64,000 nt of DNA, taken from the NCBI GenBank assembly GCA_963752855.1, contig CAVVZX010000012.1, positions 8,480-72,479 on the forward strand. The letters are read 5' to 3'. This stretch comes from DATJPW01 sp963752855 (lineage in GTDB: Bacteria > Desulfobacterota > Desulfomonilia > Desulfomonilales > Desulfomonilaceae). This document shows positions 1 to 8,898 of the stretch, piece by piece. The notes beneath the pieces are model-generated. The model made no database searches and was not told the DNA's origin. It saw only the letters and a program-made list of their open reading frames with translations. The position numbers were made by a program, and so were the translations under genes. How positions within the stretch are numbered: position 1 is the stretch's first letter; each line of letters starts with the position of its first letter.

Positions 1-486
1 TCATGGACCCTACCAAGGCCGTCATCGAAGTGGAGAATTACCTTTATGCCACATCTCAGCTTGCGCAGACGACCCTCCGGAGTGTCTGCGGGCAATCTGA
101 GCTGGACGAGCTTCTAGTCGGAAAGAGAAAAAATCAATGTTCAGTTGGCGGAGATCCTCGATAAACATACCGATCCATGGGGAGTAAAGGTCAGTATGGT
201 CGAGGTGAAGGCAATAGATCTACCGGCGGAGATGCAGCGTGCAATAATGCGTCAGGCCGAAGCCGAGAGGGAGCGACGAGCCAAAGTTATCAATGCCGAG
301 GGTGAATATCAGGCAGCGACGAGACTTGCGGAAGCAGCGGCAATCATATCCAAGGAACCGCAAGCGCTACAGCTCAGATTTTTACAGACCCTTGTGGAGG
401 TGGCTGCTGAAAAGAACTCTACTACGATCTTTCCGGTCCCCATTGATCTATTGACTCCGTTCATGAAAAAGGCCGAGGAAAGTTAA
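1..486 (+). CDS. SPFH/band 7 (stomatin/slipin-like) protein, C-terminal part, frameshifted
   Basis: The 5' end lies outside the window. Reading from position 3 gives a band 7 segment (DPTKAVIEVENYLYATSQ). One extra base near 117 shifts the frame, and the next frame continues through SEREKINVQLAEILDKHTDP and the helical tail MRQAEAERERRAKVINAEGE to the stop at 484-486. The Ala/Glu-rich coiled tail after the SPFH core is typical of slipins, membrane-anchored scaffold proteins that oligomerise and often work with NfeD-type proteases. The partner would lie upstream and is not visible. The frameshift is probably a sequencing insertion, because both halves are well conserved. Family assignment is firm; the specific role is not known. 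Confidence 0.85.
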
Positions 487-577
487 GAATCGGCAGCGTA
501 ATATCAATGGCGCACTCGGTCGGAAGGCCGAGACCAGTCGGCAATATCATCGTTGATATTGAGGAGAGACAAGGGAC

Positions 578-1000
578 ATGACCGGAATATTAATACGATG
601 GCTGATCACGACCCTGGCCATTCTGGCCGTTCCTTATCTGATTTCCGGAGTGCGCGTGGAGAGCTTTGGCAGCGCCATGCTGACAGCGGCGATCCTGGGA
701 ATACTCAATGCGCTGGTGCGGCCGATATTGATAATATTGACTCTTCCGCTCACGATACTCACACTGGGACTTTTCATTCTCATAATCAACGCCCTGCTTT
801 TTGAGTTGGCAGGCGCTCTGGTTCCGGGAATGTATGTGGCTTCATTCTGGTCGGCCTTTTTCGCTTCCATCATAGTGAGCATTGTTTCCTGGATATTGAA
901 TTCGGTGGTGGCTGGAGGAAAAGGTGAAAGGACGATCATGGTCTGGAGACGTGACGATGCTATCGACCTTCGCCGCCACAGAGGTGGACGATGGGAGTAG
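578..1000 (+). CDS. Phage holin family 4 / YvlD-like membrane protein
   Basis: A 140-residue protein with about four hydrophobic segments and the motif GILNALVRPILIILTLPLTI, characteristic of the YvlD group (Pfam phage_holin_4_2). These are small inner-membrane proteins of unclear function, widespread in bacteria and not necessarily phage-derived. The start is the ATG at 578, preceded by GAGGAGA and AAGGGA. The C-terminal tail after about residue 115 is basic (RRDDAIDLRRHRGGR) and looks less conserved than the core, so the last residues could reflect a frame error. No other phage genes lie nearby. Confidence 0.8.
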   Translation: MTGILIRWLITTLAILAVPYLISGVRVESFGSAMLTAAILGILNALVRPILIILTLPLTILTLGLFILIINALLFELAGALVPGMYVASFWSAFFASIIVSIVSWILNSVVAGGKGERTIMVWRRDDAIDLRRHRGGRWE

Positions 1001-1046
1001 TCTTTAATCGAGGTCGGCGGTCACACGGTTTTATGAAGAGTCGGCG

Positions 1047-2225
1047 ATGGTGATTACCGGCCTCGAAAGGCTTTTACGCGATCCTCAATTACTAGCCGAG
1101 TCCGGCAATCTGGCGCTCCTGTATAATCAGGCGTCGGTCGATTCCGGTCTCCGCCCTGCTCCTGATCTTCTGAACAGTGCTTTTCCCGGCCGACTCAAGG
1201 TTTTGTTCGGTCCTCAGCATGGAATCGCCGGGACAGAGCAAGCCAATATGATTGAAACCGGCCACGAAGTTCATCCCTCGCTGGGAATACCCGTCTACAG
1301 TCTTTATTCTGAAATCCGCAAACCGACAGCCTCGATGCTGGAAAATGTCGATACCGTCATCGTGGATATCCAGGATGTTGGCGCCCGGGTTTACACTTTT
1401 GCCACTACGGTCATGCATATGATGGAAGCCTGCGCTGAGGCTGACATAGCTGTCATCATCCTTGATCGTCCCAATCCGATAAACGGCCGAGACGTCGAAG
1501 GCAATGTTCTCGATCAGGACTTTTCTTCGTTCGTAGGGCCGCATCCCATCCCGATGCGTCACGGTCTGACACTGGGCGAACTGATGCGCTTGTACAATGA
1601 GCAATATGATATCAAATGCCGTCTGACCGTTATCCCTATGTCGGGTTGGCATCGAAATATGTATTTTGAGGATACGGGCCTGCCGTGGGTGCTTCCGTCG
1701 CCTAACATGCCTCTGGTTGATACAGCGCTGGTTTACCCGGGCCAGGTCACGTTGGAAGGGACTAATTTATCCGAAGGGCGTGGAACTACAAGGCCGTTTG
1801 AAATTTTCGGAGCGCCTTATATCGAGCCTCGAACTCTGTTAGAAGCAATCGAACCTGAGACATTGAAAGGCGTTATTTTTCGAGAAACCTCCTTCATCCC
1901 CACATTCGACAAATGGGCCGGGCAAATCTGCAAGGGATTTCAGATTCACGTTGTGGACAGAGGCGCCTACCGTCCTTACAGGTGCTCCCTTGCGCTAATT
2001 GCGGCAATATTAAAACTTTATCCCCAAGATTTTCGATGGGCTGAGCCCCCGTACGAATATGTTTCCGACAAACTGCCTATTGATGTTATTATCGGAAATT
2101 CGACCATACGACGCGATCTCGAAGAAGGTCGCCGGATTTTAGACATGGAGACGGATTGGAAGAAAAGTTTGGATGACTGGCTAAAGATCCGATCCGAATA
2201 TCTTATTTATCCATCGACGTTCTGA
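1047..2225 (+). CDS. DUF1343 protein, NamZ-like exo-beta-N-acetylmuramidase
   Basis: The 392-residue protein is intact and full length for the family. Family landmarks in order are LLYNQASVD near the N-terminus, FGPQHGIAGTEQAN, VDIQDVGARVYTFATT, ILDRPNPINGRDVEGN, IPMRHGLTLGEL, TGLPWVLPSPNMP and LEGTNLSEGRGTTRPFEIFG. DUF1343 proteins include NamZ of Bacillus, which removes terminal MurNAc from peptidoglycan fragments. A wall-recycling role is therefore likely here. No signal peptide is seen, so this copy may act in the cytoplasm. It starts at the ATG at 1047 and precedes the DUF362 gene by 72 bases; a shared transcript is possible. Confidence 0.88.
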   Translation: MVITGLERLLRDPQLLAESGNLALLYNQASVDSGLRPAPDLLNSAFPGRLKVLFGPQHGIAGTEQANMIETGHEVHPSLGIPVYSLYSEIRKPTASMLENVDTVIVDIQDVGARVYTFATTVMHMMEACAEADIAVIILDRPNPINGRDVEGNVLDQDFSSFVGPHPIPMRHGLTLGELMRLYNEQYDIKCRLTVIPMSGWHRNMYFEDTGLPWVLPSPNMPLVDTALVYPGQVTLEGTNLSEGRGTTRPFEIFGAPYIEPRTLLEAIEPETLKGVIFRETSFIPTFDKWAGQICKGFQIHVVDRGAYRPYRCSLALIAAILKLYPQDFRWAEPPYEYVSDKLPIDVIIGNSTIRRDLEEGRRILDMETDWKKSLDDWLKIRSEYLIYPSTF

Positions 2226-2297
2226 AGGTAACAAAGAGGATCGGCGCCTTGCCGATCCCGACATAAATCGCAATTCTCGTGATGGAGGCGCACTTTC

Positions 2298-3621
2298 ATG
2301 GACAAAAAGAAAGTATCAATAGTTCGATATGAAAAACCGTTGGAATCCGTCCGGCGTGCGGTGGATCTGTGCAACGGATTGGAGAATCTGCGGTCCAACT
2401 CCAAAGTGTTTATCAAACCGAATGTTGTTTTCTGGACCAGCAAGATAGCTTTTCCTAAATGGGGTGTAATTACCACGTCCCGCGTAATCCATGATATGGT
2501 GGTCCTGCTCAAAGAAAGAGGCGTCGATGATATCACCATCGGCGAGGGCACTGTAGTGCATGATCCGAAAGATCGAGAAACGGCAGCGCATTCGCATGAA
2601 ACACTTGGTTACAATACTCTGAAGAAGCGCTATGGCGTGAAAGTGATCGATATTTTCGATCGGCCTTTTGAAAAACTGGACCTTGGCGACGGGGTGGAGC
2701 TGAAGTTTAATACTGATATTCTTCACAGCGATTTTGTCGTCAATGTGCCCGTCCTCAAAACTCATGCCCAGTGTGTGGTGACTCTAGGGGTCAAGAACCT
2801 GAAAGGAACTATCGACGTTAATTCGAGAAAAAAATGCCATTCAGCGGATCCGGACAAGAATCTGCACATTTTGGGTTTCAAAACTTTCGGACAAAATTCC
2901 CGGTGGATTCACGCTGTTGGACGGGATTTACACCAACGAAAGGGGTCCCTCATTCGACGGCAAAATTAGAAGAAGCAATCTGCTGGTTGGGTTCTGCGGA
3001 TACGCTTTCGGCGGATAAGGTAGGGGCAAAAATCCTGGGATATGATCTGTCGGAGGTCCCTTACCTGGCTCGTGTCGCGGCTCGAAAGAGGTCGGCCATT
3101 GGATTTCTCGGATCTGGAGATGCGTCGGTGAAAACATCCAGGATGTCGGGATGAAACTCCAATACTCCTTTGCCTACAATGAAGAAGGCACTCTTCCCGT
3201 ACCAATGGACAAGATGGGAATAAAGGGTCTTTCTTATCCGAAATACGATCTTAGTATTTGCACTTATTGCTCGGGCCTGACCGGTGTGATCATGGGCGCC
3301 ATTGCAATGGCCTGGAAGGGTGAGCCGTGGGACAATGTGGAAGTATTAACCGGCAAGCTCATGAAACCCACGCCCGGGAAAAAGACTATTTTGGTAGGGA
3401 AATGCCTTTACGAAGCCAACAAAGCCCATTCCGAAATCGACAAGATGTGGGCTATTAAGACCTGCCCGCCATCTCCGGAGGCGGTAGTGAACGCGCTTCA
3501 TGAAACCGGTGTTAAGGTGGATCCTCAGATCCTGATGAACGCCGACATGGCCCCCGGCTTCTTCATGAGGAAATATGAAGGCAAGCCGGAGTTCGACGAA
3601 TCTTTCTTCAGAGTGGAGTAG
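2298..3621 (+). CDS. DUF362 domain protein, frameshifted
   Basis: Start ATG at 2298 follows GGAGG with nine-base spacing. The N-terminal part (KVFIKPNVVFWTSKIAFPKWG, VVNVPVLKTHAQCVVTLGVK) is typical DUF362. The reading frame then moves forward by one base four times, near 2867, 2989, 3088 and 3123. Restored pieces read in order KLSDKIPGGFTLLDGIYTNE, SADTLSADKVGAKILGYDLS, GRPLDFSDLE and QDVGMKLQYSFAYNEEGTLP. The intact end contains CTYCSGLTGVIMGAIA. DUF362 proteins are common in anaerobes, often beside or fused to 4Fe-4S domains, and their chemistry is unknown. Four single-base insertions in one otherwise conserved gene suggest sequence error rather than decay. Confidence 0.8.
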
Positions 3622-3634
3622 CAGCTAGATCGGT

Positions 3635-4546
3635 TCACATTCTGCTCCTGATATCCAGGAATTCGCTTAGCTGTCGGGGATTTCGGGTCCAGTGGGGGGT
3701 GACTTTTACAAATAATTCGAGTCTGACTTTGGTTCCGAGGAATTCTTCGATTTTCTTCCGGGCGGCCATGCCTATTTGTTTAATCATTTGCCCGCCCTTC
3801 CCGATCAGAATGCTTTTTTGACCCGGCCTTTCCACGTGAATGTCGGCCCGGATCAATACCCGATCTTCCTGTTCGTTAAAACTCTCCACTACAACCGTGG
3901 TCTTGTAAGGGATCTCCTCTCCGGTCTTTTTCGTGATCTGTTCCCGAATAAACTCTTCCACAAAGAATTTCACCGGCAAATCGCTTATCTCATCTTCCGT
4001 GAACAGCGGAGGGCCGGCGGGGAGCAACTCGATAAGCGCCCCAACAAGTTCGTCCACTCCCGAACCGAGTGTCGCGCTGATCGGGATGATTTGCTCAAAC
4101 GTGTGGATTTTGGAATACGCTTCCATAACGGGGAGCAGCAACGGTCGCTCCACGGTGTCAATTTTATTGATGGCGAGCACGGATCGCGCTTTCGATCCTT
4201 TAATTATCTCAATGACGCGCAGATTGTCTCGATGGACATCCGGCGACGGCTCTACCATGAACAGAATCACATCCGTTTCTTCAATGGTTTTTACCGCCGC
4301 AGCCACGAGAGCGCGGTTGAGAGGAGTTTCAGCTTCATGTATGCCCGGGGTATCCTGCAGGACCATCTGCGCGCCTGGTGAAGAATATATGGCGTTAATG
4401 GTATGTCTGGTCGTCTGGGGTTTGGGCGTCACTATACACAGTTCTCGCCCAAGTATGCGGTTCACTAGCGTCGATTTGCCGACATTCGGCCGGCCCGCGA
4501 CCGCAACAAAGCCGCTCCGATGATCGGTCCCGGAATTGCGCGACAT
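3635..4546 (-). CDS. era: GTPase Era
   Basis: The 303-residue protein is intact and complete. GTP-binding motifs are G1 GRPNVGKST (residues 18-26), G3 DTPG, G4 NKID and G5 SA. The switch region before G3 carries KPQTTRHTINAIYS, the Era signature. The C-terminal KH domain has the VERPGQKSILIGKGGQMIKQ segment that binds the 3' end of 16S rRNA. Era assists 30S ribosome maturation and is normally essential, so this intact gene is a useful quality control beside the many frameshifted ones. It converges with the DUF362 gene, 13 bases apart. Confidence 0.97.
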   Translation of the reverse strand: MSRNSGTDHRSGFVAVAGRPNVGKSTLVNRILGRELCIVTPKPQTTRHTINAIYSSPGAQMVLQDTPGIHEAETPLNRALVAAAVKTIEETDVILFMVEPSPDVHRDNLRVIEIIKGSKARSVLAINKIDTVERPLLLPVMEAYSKIHTFEQIIPISATLGSGVDELVGALIELLPAGPPLFTEDEISDLPVKFFVEEFIREQITKKTGEEIPYKTTVVVESFNEQEDRVLIRADIHVERPGQKSILIGKGGQMIKQIGMAARKKIEEFLGTKVRLELFVKVTPHWTRNPRQLSEFLDIRSRM

Positions 4547-4604
4547 GACCGTTTCTCCTTGACCCCTCTTTCTGCGCCGTCTATTATTGGTTAATCATTC
4601 TAAC

Positions 4605-4697
4605 GGAGAGATGCCCGAGTGGCCGAAGGGGCGCGACTGGAAATCGCGTGAATGCCCACAAGGTGTTCCGAGGGTTCGAATCCCTCTCTCTCCGCCA
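4605..4697 (+). tRNA. tRNA-Ser (anticodon GGA)
   Basis: A full type II tRNA can be folded by eye. The acceptor is GGAGAGA (4605-4611) paired with TCTCTCC (4687-4693). The anticodon stem is CGCGA/TCGCG around loop CTGGAAA, giving anticodon GGA. A long variable arm (TGAATGCCCACAAGGTGTTC) precedes the T arm GAGGG-TTCGAAT-CCCTC. Discriminator base G is at 4694 and an encoded CCA at 4695-4697. It reads serine codons UCC and UCU. Confidence 0.97.
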
Positions 4698-4825
4698 TCT
4701 ACTATTCAATTATTAATCAAAGATCGTAAAACCGGTTCAACAACGTTCCATAAAATCCCTAGTGAGAGGCCTAGTCGCTCTGCATAAGTTCAATTGCGCC
4801 AGAATCTGTAATATCCGGATCAGTC

Positions 4826-5179
4826 CTACCACCAATCATTATTATTATAATCCGGCATACCAAAACTACGATCTGTTCGCGCATGTGGTTGGGTACGGTC
4901 CGTTCCGTAATCCCATTCATACGGTATTGGGAAATACGGGAAAGTCAAATCTGTTATTCGGCTCATGAATCGATCCCACCGGTACTTTTCCATGGTAAGA
5001 GGATCAGGGGGACGATCTGTTTCTTGAAATCTCTGCGCGTAGTACCACATACCATGGTAGCCGGGGGGATAATTCCGAACGAATCGTGGGTGGTAATCGC
5101 CGGCGATAGAAAAAGAAGAAACGCTCAGAAGCAAACAAAGTGCCAATAAACCGAAAAGCCCTAGCCGAATAGTGCGCAT
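4826..5179 (-). CDS. Small secreted protein of unknown function
   Basis: I chose the ATG at 5179 over an in-frame ATG at 5218 because it follows AAGGATGAGACG and opens a classical signal peptide (MRTIRLGLFGLLALCLLLSV, cleavage near SIAGDY). The mature part is about 90 residues, rich in Tyr, Trp, Pro and Arg, and ends in an Asn/Asp/Trp tail (YNNNDWW). I do not recognise a family. It lies alone between tRNA-Ser and tmk. Export to the periplasm or envelope is the only supported inference. Confidence 0.6.
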   Translation of the reverse strand: MRTIRLGLFGLLALCLLLSVSSFSIAGDYHPRFVRNYPPGYHGMWYYAQRFQETDRPPDPLTMEKYRWDRFMSRITDLTFPYFPIPYEWDYGTDRTQPHARTDRSFGMPDYNNNDWW

Positions 5180-5267
5180 CGTCTCATCCTTATCAATTAA
5201 GTTGAGATAACTCGACAAGATAATAACAGATAAATAGTTGTTTTGTCAATTCGTTAAAAGGATATAC

Positions 5268-5979
5268 TTAAGTGTTTGATGAGTGGTTGTTCCGGGTTAT
5301 AGGTTTGTAGGCGAAATCATATTCGGAAATATCTTCCTTTTTCGATCTATCCTCTTTTTCGAACGCTGACCGGACAATTTCCACTATTTCGCGATGAAGT
5401 TCATCAGGTGGGAGGCTTCCGTCCATCCGATGTATCGCCGGATCGCTTATGCCGCTATATATGGCATGGACAGCTTCCAAATCAGACCGGCCTTCGAATG
5501 CTGAAAAGCCGTCGGAACGACCGCGGCCGATCCTTGAGAGGGCCATATCTACTGTCACTTCCAGTAGAAAAATTAAATCCGGGGCTGGGAACTGACGATT
5601 TTTGGCAAGGATTTTTTCAGGATCGATACCGCGGGCCCCTTGATACGCCACCGAGGAATATATGTAACGGTCGCATATGACGGTGGCGCCGCGTTTTAGG
5701 GCCGGTATGATGACTTTTTGAACGTGGTGGCGACGATCTTCAGTAAAAAGACGCTCTTCTTCCACCGGCTCCGGTCGGACCCTTAAGGATCTTATGTACC
5801 GCCCTGTCGGGCCGTCGGAAGGCTCCGCAGTCAGGACATGAGGGATCCCGACTGCTTGGAAGTGTGTCGGCCAGCATTTTCGCCTGGACGGACTTGCCGG
5901 CCCCATCTATGCCTTCGAAAACTATGAACAACGGTTTTGTGTTTGTTTTTTTAACCAATCTGCCCGGCCGACTTGCCAT
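5268..5979 (-). CDS. tmk: Thymidylate kinase, frameshifted
   Basis: The N-terminal frame gives FIVFEGIDGAGKSVQAKMLA, the P-loop of dTMP kinase. One extra base near 5863 moves the reading to the second frame, which continues AVGIPHVLTAEPSDGPTGRY, the DRYIYSSVAYQGARGID motif (DRY/H of tmk) and the lid region RIGRGRSDGFSAFE. Together these make about 236 residues, the usual length. The enzyme makes dTDP from dTMP and is essential in bacteria. The break is therefore almost certainly an error in the sequence. Confidence 0.9.
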
Positions 5980-6003
5980 TCAATTACTGACTCTCGCGAA
6001 ATA

Positions 6004-6023
6004 GACCGGCCTCCGTGCCGGTC
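6004..6023. repeat. REP-like hairpin GACCGGC-N6-GCCGGTC
   Basis: A perfect 7-bp inverted repeat with a six-base loop (CTCCGT) lies in the short gap upstream of tmk and downstream of the next minus-strand gene. The same arms recur at 22297-22318, also between two minus-strand genes, and a weaker copy occurs near 8074. No T-run follows, so it is not a standard terminator. It may be a short intercistronic repeat family. Confidence 0.55.
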
Positions 6024-6051
6024 ATTCAGACCTGTGGATTTGGACATCCTG

Positions 6052-6510
6052 CTACTGACCCCCCGACCGCGATTGGACGGGCTCTTCTATTATAATTTCA
6101 TTGCGAACCCATACCGCCTCACTGTCTTTGGATAACTGGCGCTTCAGCTCGCGTTCGAAAATCTCCTTCGTGAATACCAACTCATCGGGATTCACGTTAG
6201 CCCAGTTGCGTGTCTTCTTTTTCAATTCCTGCTGAATTTTCTCCTGAAATCCTTCTGGGGGCCTGATTTCCAGATTATAAATGACATATCCGGATTTTTC
6301 CTTGCAGATGTAGTAGATTTTTCCGCTATCAGTTATTTTGATTGCAACCAGCTTTCCCGATGTGGGCACTTTGGTATAGATATTCTCGTATCGCACTCCC
6401 TTAAAGTCACCGAGAGCGTTCTCTTGGGGACCGAAGTCCGTTCCCCCGGTGACATCCGGTTGAACTGTCGCAACAATTATGACGAGCGAGACAAACATTA
6501 AAATTTTCAT
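6052..6510 (-). CDS. Exported protein of unknown function
   Basis: A 152-residue protein beginning with a short hydrophobic export signal (MKILMFVSLVIIVATVQPDV). The mature part alternates beta-like segments (KLVAIKITDSGKIYYICKEK) with a charged helical region (IQQELKKKTRNWANVNPDEL). The length and lysine-rich composition suggest a small soluble periplasmic protein. I do not recognise a family. It is transcribed toward tmk with a REP-like hairpin between them. Confidence 0.65.
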   Translation of the reverse strand: MKILMFVSLVIIVATVQPDVTGGTDFGPQENALGDFKGVRYENIYTKVPTSGKLVAIKITDSGKIYYICKEKSGYVIYNLEIRPPEGFQEKIQQELKKKTRNWANVNPDELVFTKEIFERELKRQLSKDSEAVWVRNEIIIEEPVQSRSGGQ

Positions 6511-6568
6511 GGTTCTTTTTCTCTCTCACCCTAATACGAATTCAGGTCAAGGAGACAGGGGCCTCTAG

Positions 6569-7325
6569 TCACAAACTGAGGGCTTTCTGTATGACTTCCG
6601 CCAAGTCCATGAAATTGTACGTCATCTCTTTTTCAAGTTTTCGAGCCTCGTCCGGCCCATAGGAAATCCCGAAGGACCGGTCTACATGTATGCCCCTTGA
6701 TCGGCAGTATTGGGCCAATGAATTCTTGGTCATGCTGCCTATAAGAAATGCTCGTTGGTTGAATGCCCACTGGAAATGTGGACCGTCACCCCCGCTATCC
6801 CCCATAACAACTACCCGATTTTCAGGGACTTCCAGAGCGCTGATTACTGCCGCCGTGTTTTTCGGTTTGTCCTCTATTTCAATGACCTGATATTCATAGC
6901 GAGTCTCCTGGAGCGGGGCCTCGAAGCGGATCATCGGATTTGCAGCCACAATTGGCGCCTGTGGAAGCAACCCCTTGGCAAACACACGCTGGAAATAACC
7001 TTGTGTCCCTGTGGTGTTTATCATGAATAGCATGTCTCGGCTCAAGAGCCATTCAATCAACTCCGGAACACCTTTGTAAGTTTGAAATGATTCGTCCAGA
7101 TAAGCATCCATCTGATCCGCAGTAAAATCTTGGCGCAACAGACTTTTTATCTCGGCCGGTCGCGTCTCTGAGCGAGATAACGTTTCCTGTGTACGCCCTG
7201 AATATTCGTTTCAGGTCGGATTCAAGTTCAGGATAATTGAATGCGACTGGATCGAAAGGGCCGTTTGGCGAAAGACACTCGCTCCAATCTGAAGACACGA
7301 TGCCCCTATACTTGCGTTTGGTCAC
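6569..7325 (-). CDS. HAD-like hydrolase, frameshifted
   Basis: The C-terminal frame contains MFMINTTGTQGYF (HAD motif II, S/T position) and VVVMGDSGGDGPHFQWA (motif IV, GDSxxD-like), which identify a HAD phosphatase fold. The upstream frame supplies the N-terminus MTKRKYRGIVSSDWSECLSP, with an aspartate in the motif I position. The frames join near 7140 through one inserted base. I prefer the GTG at 7325, preceded by AGAAGG; the open frame extends upstream to 7466 with unconvincing composition. Motif I reads DWSEC rather than DxDxT/V, so the nucleophile needs checking. The substrate cannot be inferred. Confidence 0.65.
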
Positions 7326-7517
7326 TGCCGCGTCTCGCCTTCTTTCCCCGGAGGCTCTCCGAAGAGTCTTTTGTGGTCGCCTACCGGCAAAAGGAATTTC
7401 CACAAATTCAGGGTCCAATGCAACCCTTTTGTGCACATCAATCTTAATCTTATTGATTTTCGGCAAGTTAACTTATATAATTGCGGTGAGTTTTAAATAA
7501 ATGGGAGAAAAGGTCCT

Positions 7518-8051
7518 ATGGCCAAATTGGAAGATCTCGTCACTCCATCAGAGATATTGGAAATGATAAAAGGCGGCATGCTCAAAACAGAATTAATCAA
7601 GAGATACCGAACTTCGGAACAGGAACTGGCTTTGATGCTGTTACCGCTGCATCGAGGGGGAGAACTTACTAAGGAAGAATTTAATAATTTTTTCAAAGGA
7701 ATCCCTCTGTTCCAGCCTGAAATTCCAGCTCCGGCAGAAGCAATTGCCGCTCCGCCTCATGAGCCGACCGACAAACCCGTGGAAGCGGTTCGATCTCCGG
7801 AAAAAATCGTCCGGGAAAAAACCTGCAAATGATTTGGTGGAGTTCCGCGAAATTGCTGTTGAGGATGGCTCCTGAAGCGATTGGCGCACCAGGAGGAGCC
7901 GACAACAAGACAAACCGCTGTCCGCGCGCCCGCAGCGGAAGTTCAAAAAGAATCTGCAGCTGGGGCCGAAGCCCTTCAGATAATACTCGCCAAGCTTGAT
8001 TCCATCGATCACCGTCTTTTTGAAATCGAAAAGAAGCTTGGCTCAAGGTGA
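7518..8051 (+). CDS. Hypothetical protein with SPSE/HTH-like repeat domain, frameshifted
   Basis: The N-terminal 55 residues (SEILEMIKGGMLKTELIKRY and GGELTKEEFNNFF) resemble the small helical repeats at the start of the CPBP protease gene at 11661: an Ile/Ala-rich helix, a short turn, L-x3-Y/F, then G-x-L-T near the end. After residue 100 the frame must shift about three times (near 7820, 7867 and 7890, all net insertions) to reach PEEPTTRQTAVRAPAAEVQK and the C-terminal helix ILAKLDSIDHRLFEIEKKLG. The middle is a Pro/Ala-rich linker. The likely architecture is a small binding domain, a disordered linker and a coiled coil. Function is unknown. Confidence 0.55.
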
Positions 8052-8073
8052 ATCCAACAGATTTTCCTAGCCG

Positions 8074-8095
8074 GCCGGCCCCGAATGGGACCGGC
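8074..8095. repeat. Imperfect hairpin related to the GACCGGC repeat
   Basis: GCCGG-CCC pairs with GGG-a-CCGGC around a five-base loop, with one bulged A. It shares the GGGACCGGC arm with the hairpins at 6004 and 22297. It lies in the 200-base gap between the preceding hypothetical gene and the ompH-like gene. No T-run follows it. Confidence 0.35.
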
Positions 8096-8254
8096 GTCTT
8101 GTAGGTCATCCCTAACAGGCAGGTTGGGCGCCTGCGCCACCACCCACCTCGCAATGATAAGCTAGGCCGTAGTAACACTCCGGCCTTGATTTCAGCGTAG
8201 ACACCACTGAAAGTTTGTTCTATTCTTTCTCCGATATTGCGAAAGGAGCTTCAC

Positions 8255-8806
8255 ATGAATTCTTGCTTTTTCAAAGCCTGCATCGGCTCGGTGTTTTGCT
8301 TTATGTTATCGTTCATTGTGGCCGTTCCCACTCACGCTGCCGATATCAAACTTGCCAAGGTCAGCTTGGAAACCGTTTTCAACAACTCAACACGCGTTAA
8401 GGCGGCCGCGGAAGAGATAAAGAAGATGCAGTCGGACGCCAATGCTAAACTTGGCGCAATGAGAGCCCAAATCATGCAACTGCAAGAGCGGTTGAAGGAC
8501 GAAAAATCTCCTCTTAAAAAGGAAGAGAAAGAAAAGGCGGAGAACGACCTCAAACTCAAAACCGAGGAGATTGCCAATGAACAGCAGGGCTTGCAGGCCA
8601 AATTGACCTTTAAAGAAAGATCACTACAAAATGTGTTTAGGACACAGATCAAGTCCGCTGTAGAAAAGATTGCAAAAGAAGAAGGTCTGACAGCCGTCTT
8701 CTCGGAGCAGGCAATGGTCTTTTCCGGCGACCTGCCGGATTTGTCGGAAAAAGTCACCAAAGCATTCGACGCCATGCCTGCTATTGAGAAACAACAACAG
8801 CAGTAA
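8255..8806 (+). CDS. OmpH/Skp family periplasmic chaperone
   Basis: Start ATG at 8255 is chosen because AAAGGAG lies six bases upstream; an in-frame ATG at 8237 has no such signal. A signal peptide (residues 1-28, ending VPTHAADIK) is followed by KLAKVSLETVFNNSTRVKAA, the typical first strand and helix of Skp. A long charged coiled coil (about residues 60-130) and a C-terminal Ala-rich segment complete the fold. The protein is 183 residues, close to the family size. Skp trimers hold unfolded outer-membrane proteins in the periplasm. The usual neighbours bamA and lpx are absent here. Confidence 0.85.
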   Translation: MNSCFFKACIGSVFCFMLSFIVAVPTHAADIKLAKVSLETVFNNSTRVKAAAEEIKKMQSDANAKLGAMRAQIMQLQERLKDEKSPLKKEEKEKAENDLKLKTEEIANEQQGLQAKLTFKERSLQNVFRTQIKSAVEKIAKEEGLTAVFSEQAMVFSGDLPDLSEKVTKAFDAMPAIEKQQQQ

Positions 8807-8898
8807 CACACAACTTTTGATGAAAGGCTTCTTGTGATTTCCAGTGAGGGATTTCGCGCACATCCTCCCTCAGTAAGCCTTAGGTAAAGGTCGCTCTC

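Noticed and set aside
578..1000. Prophage gene because of the holin-family name
   Set aside because: No other phage genes lie nearby; YvlD-like proteins are ordinary chromosomal membrane proteins.
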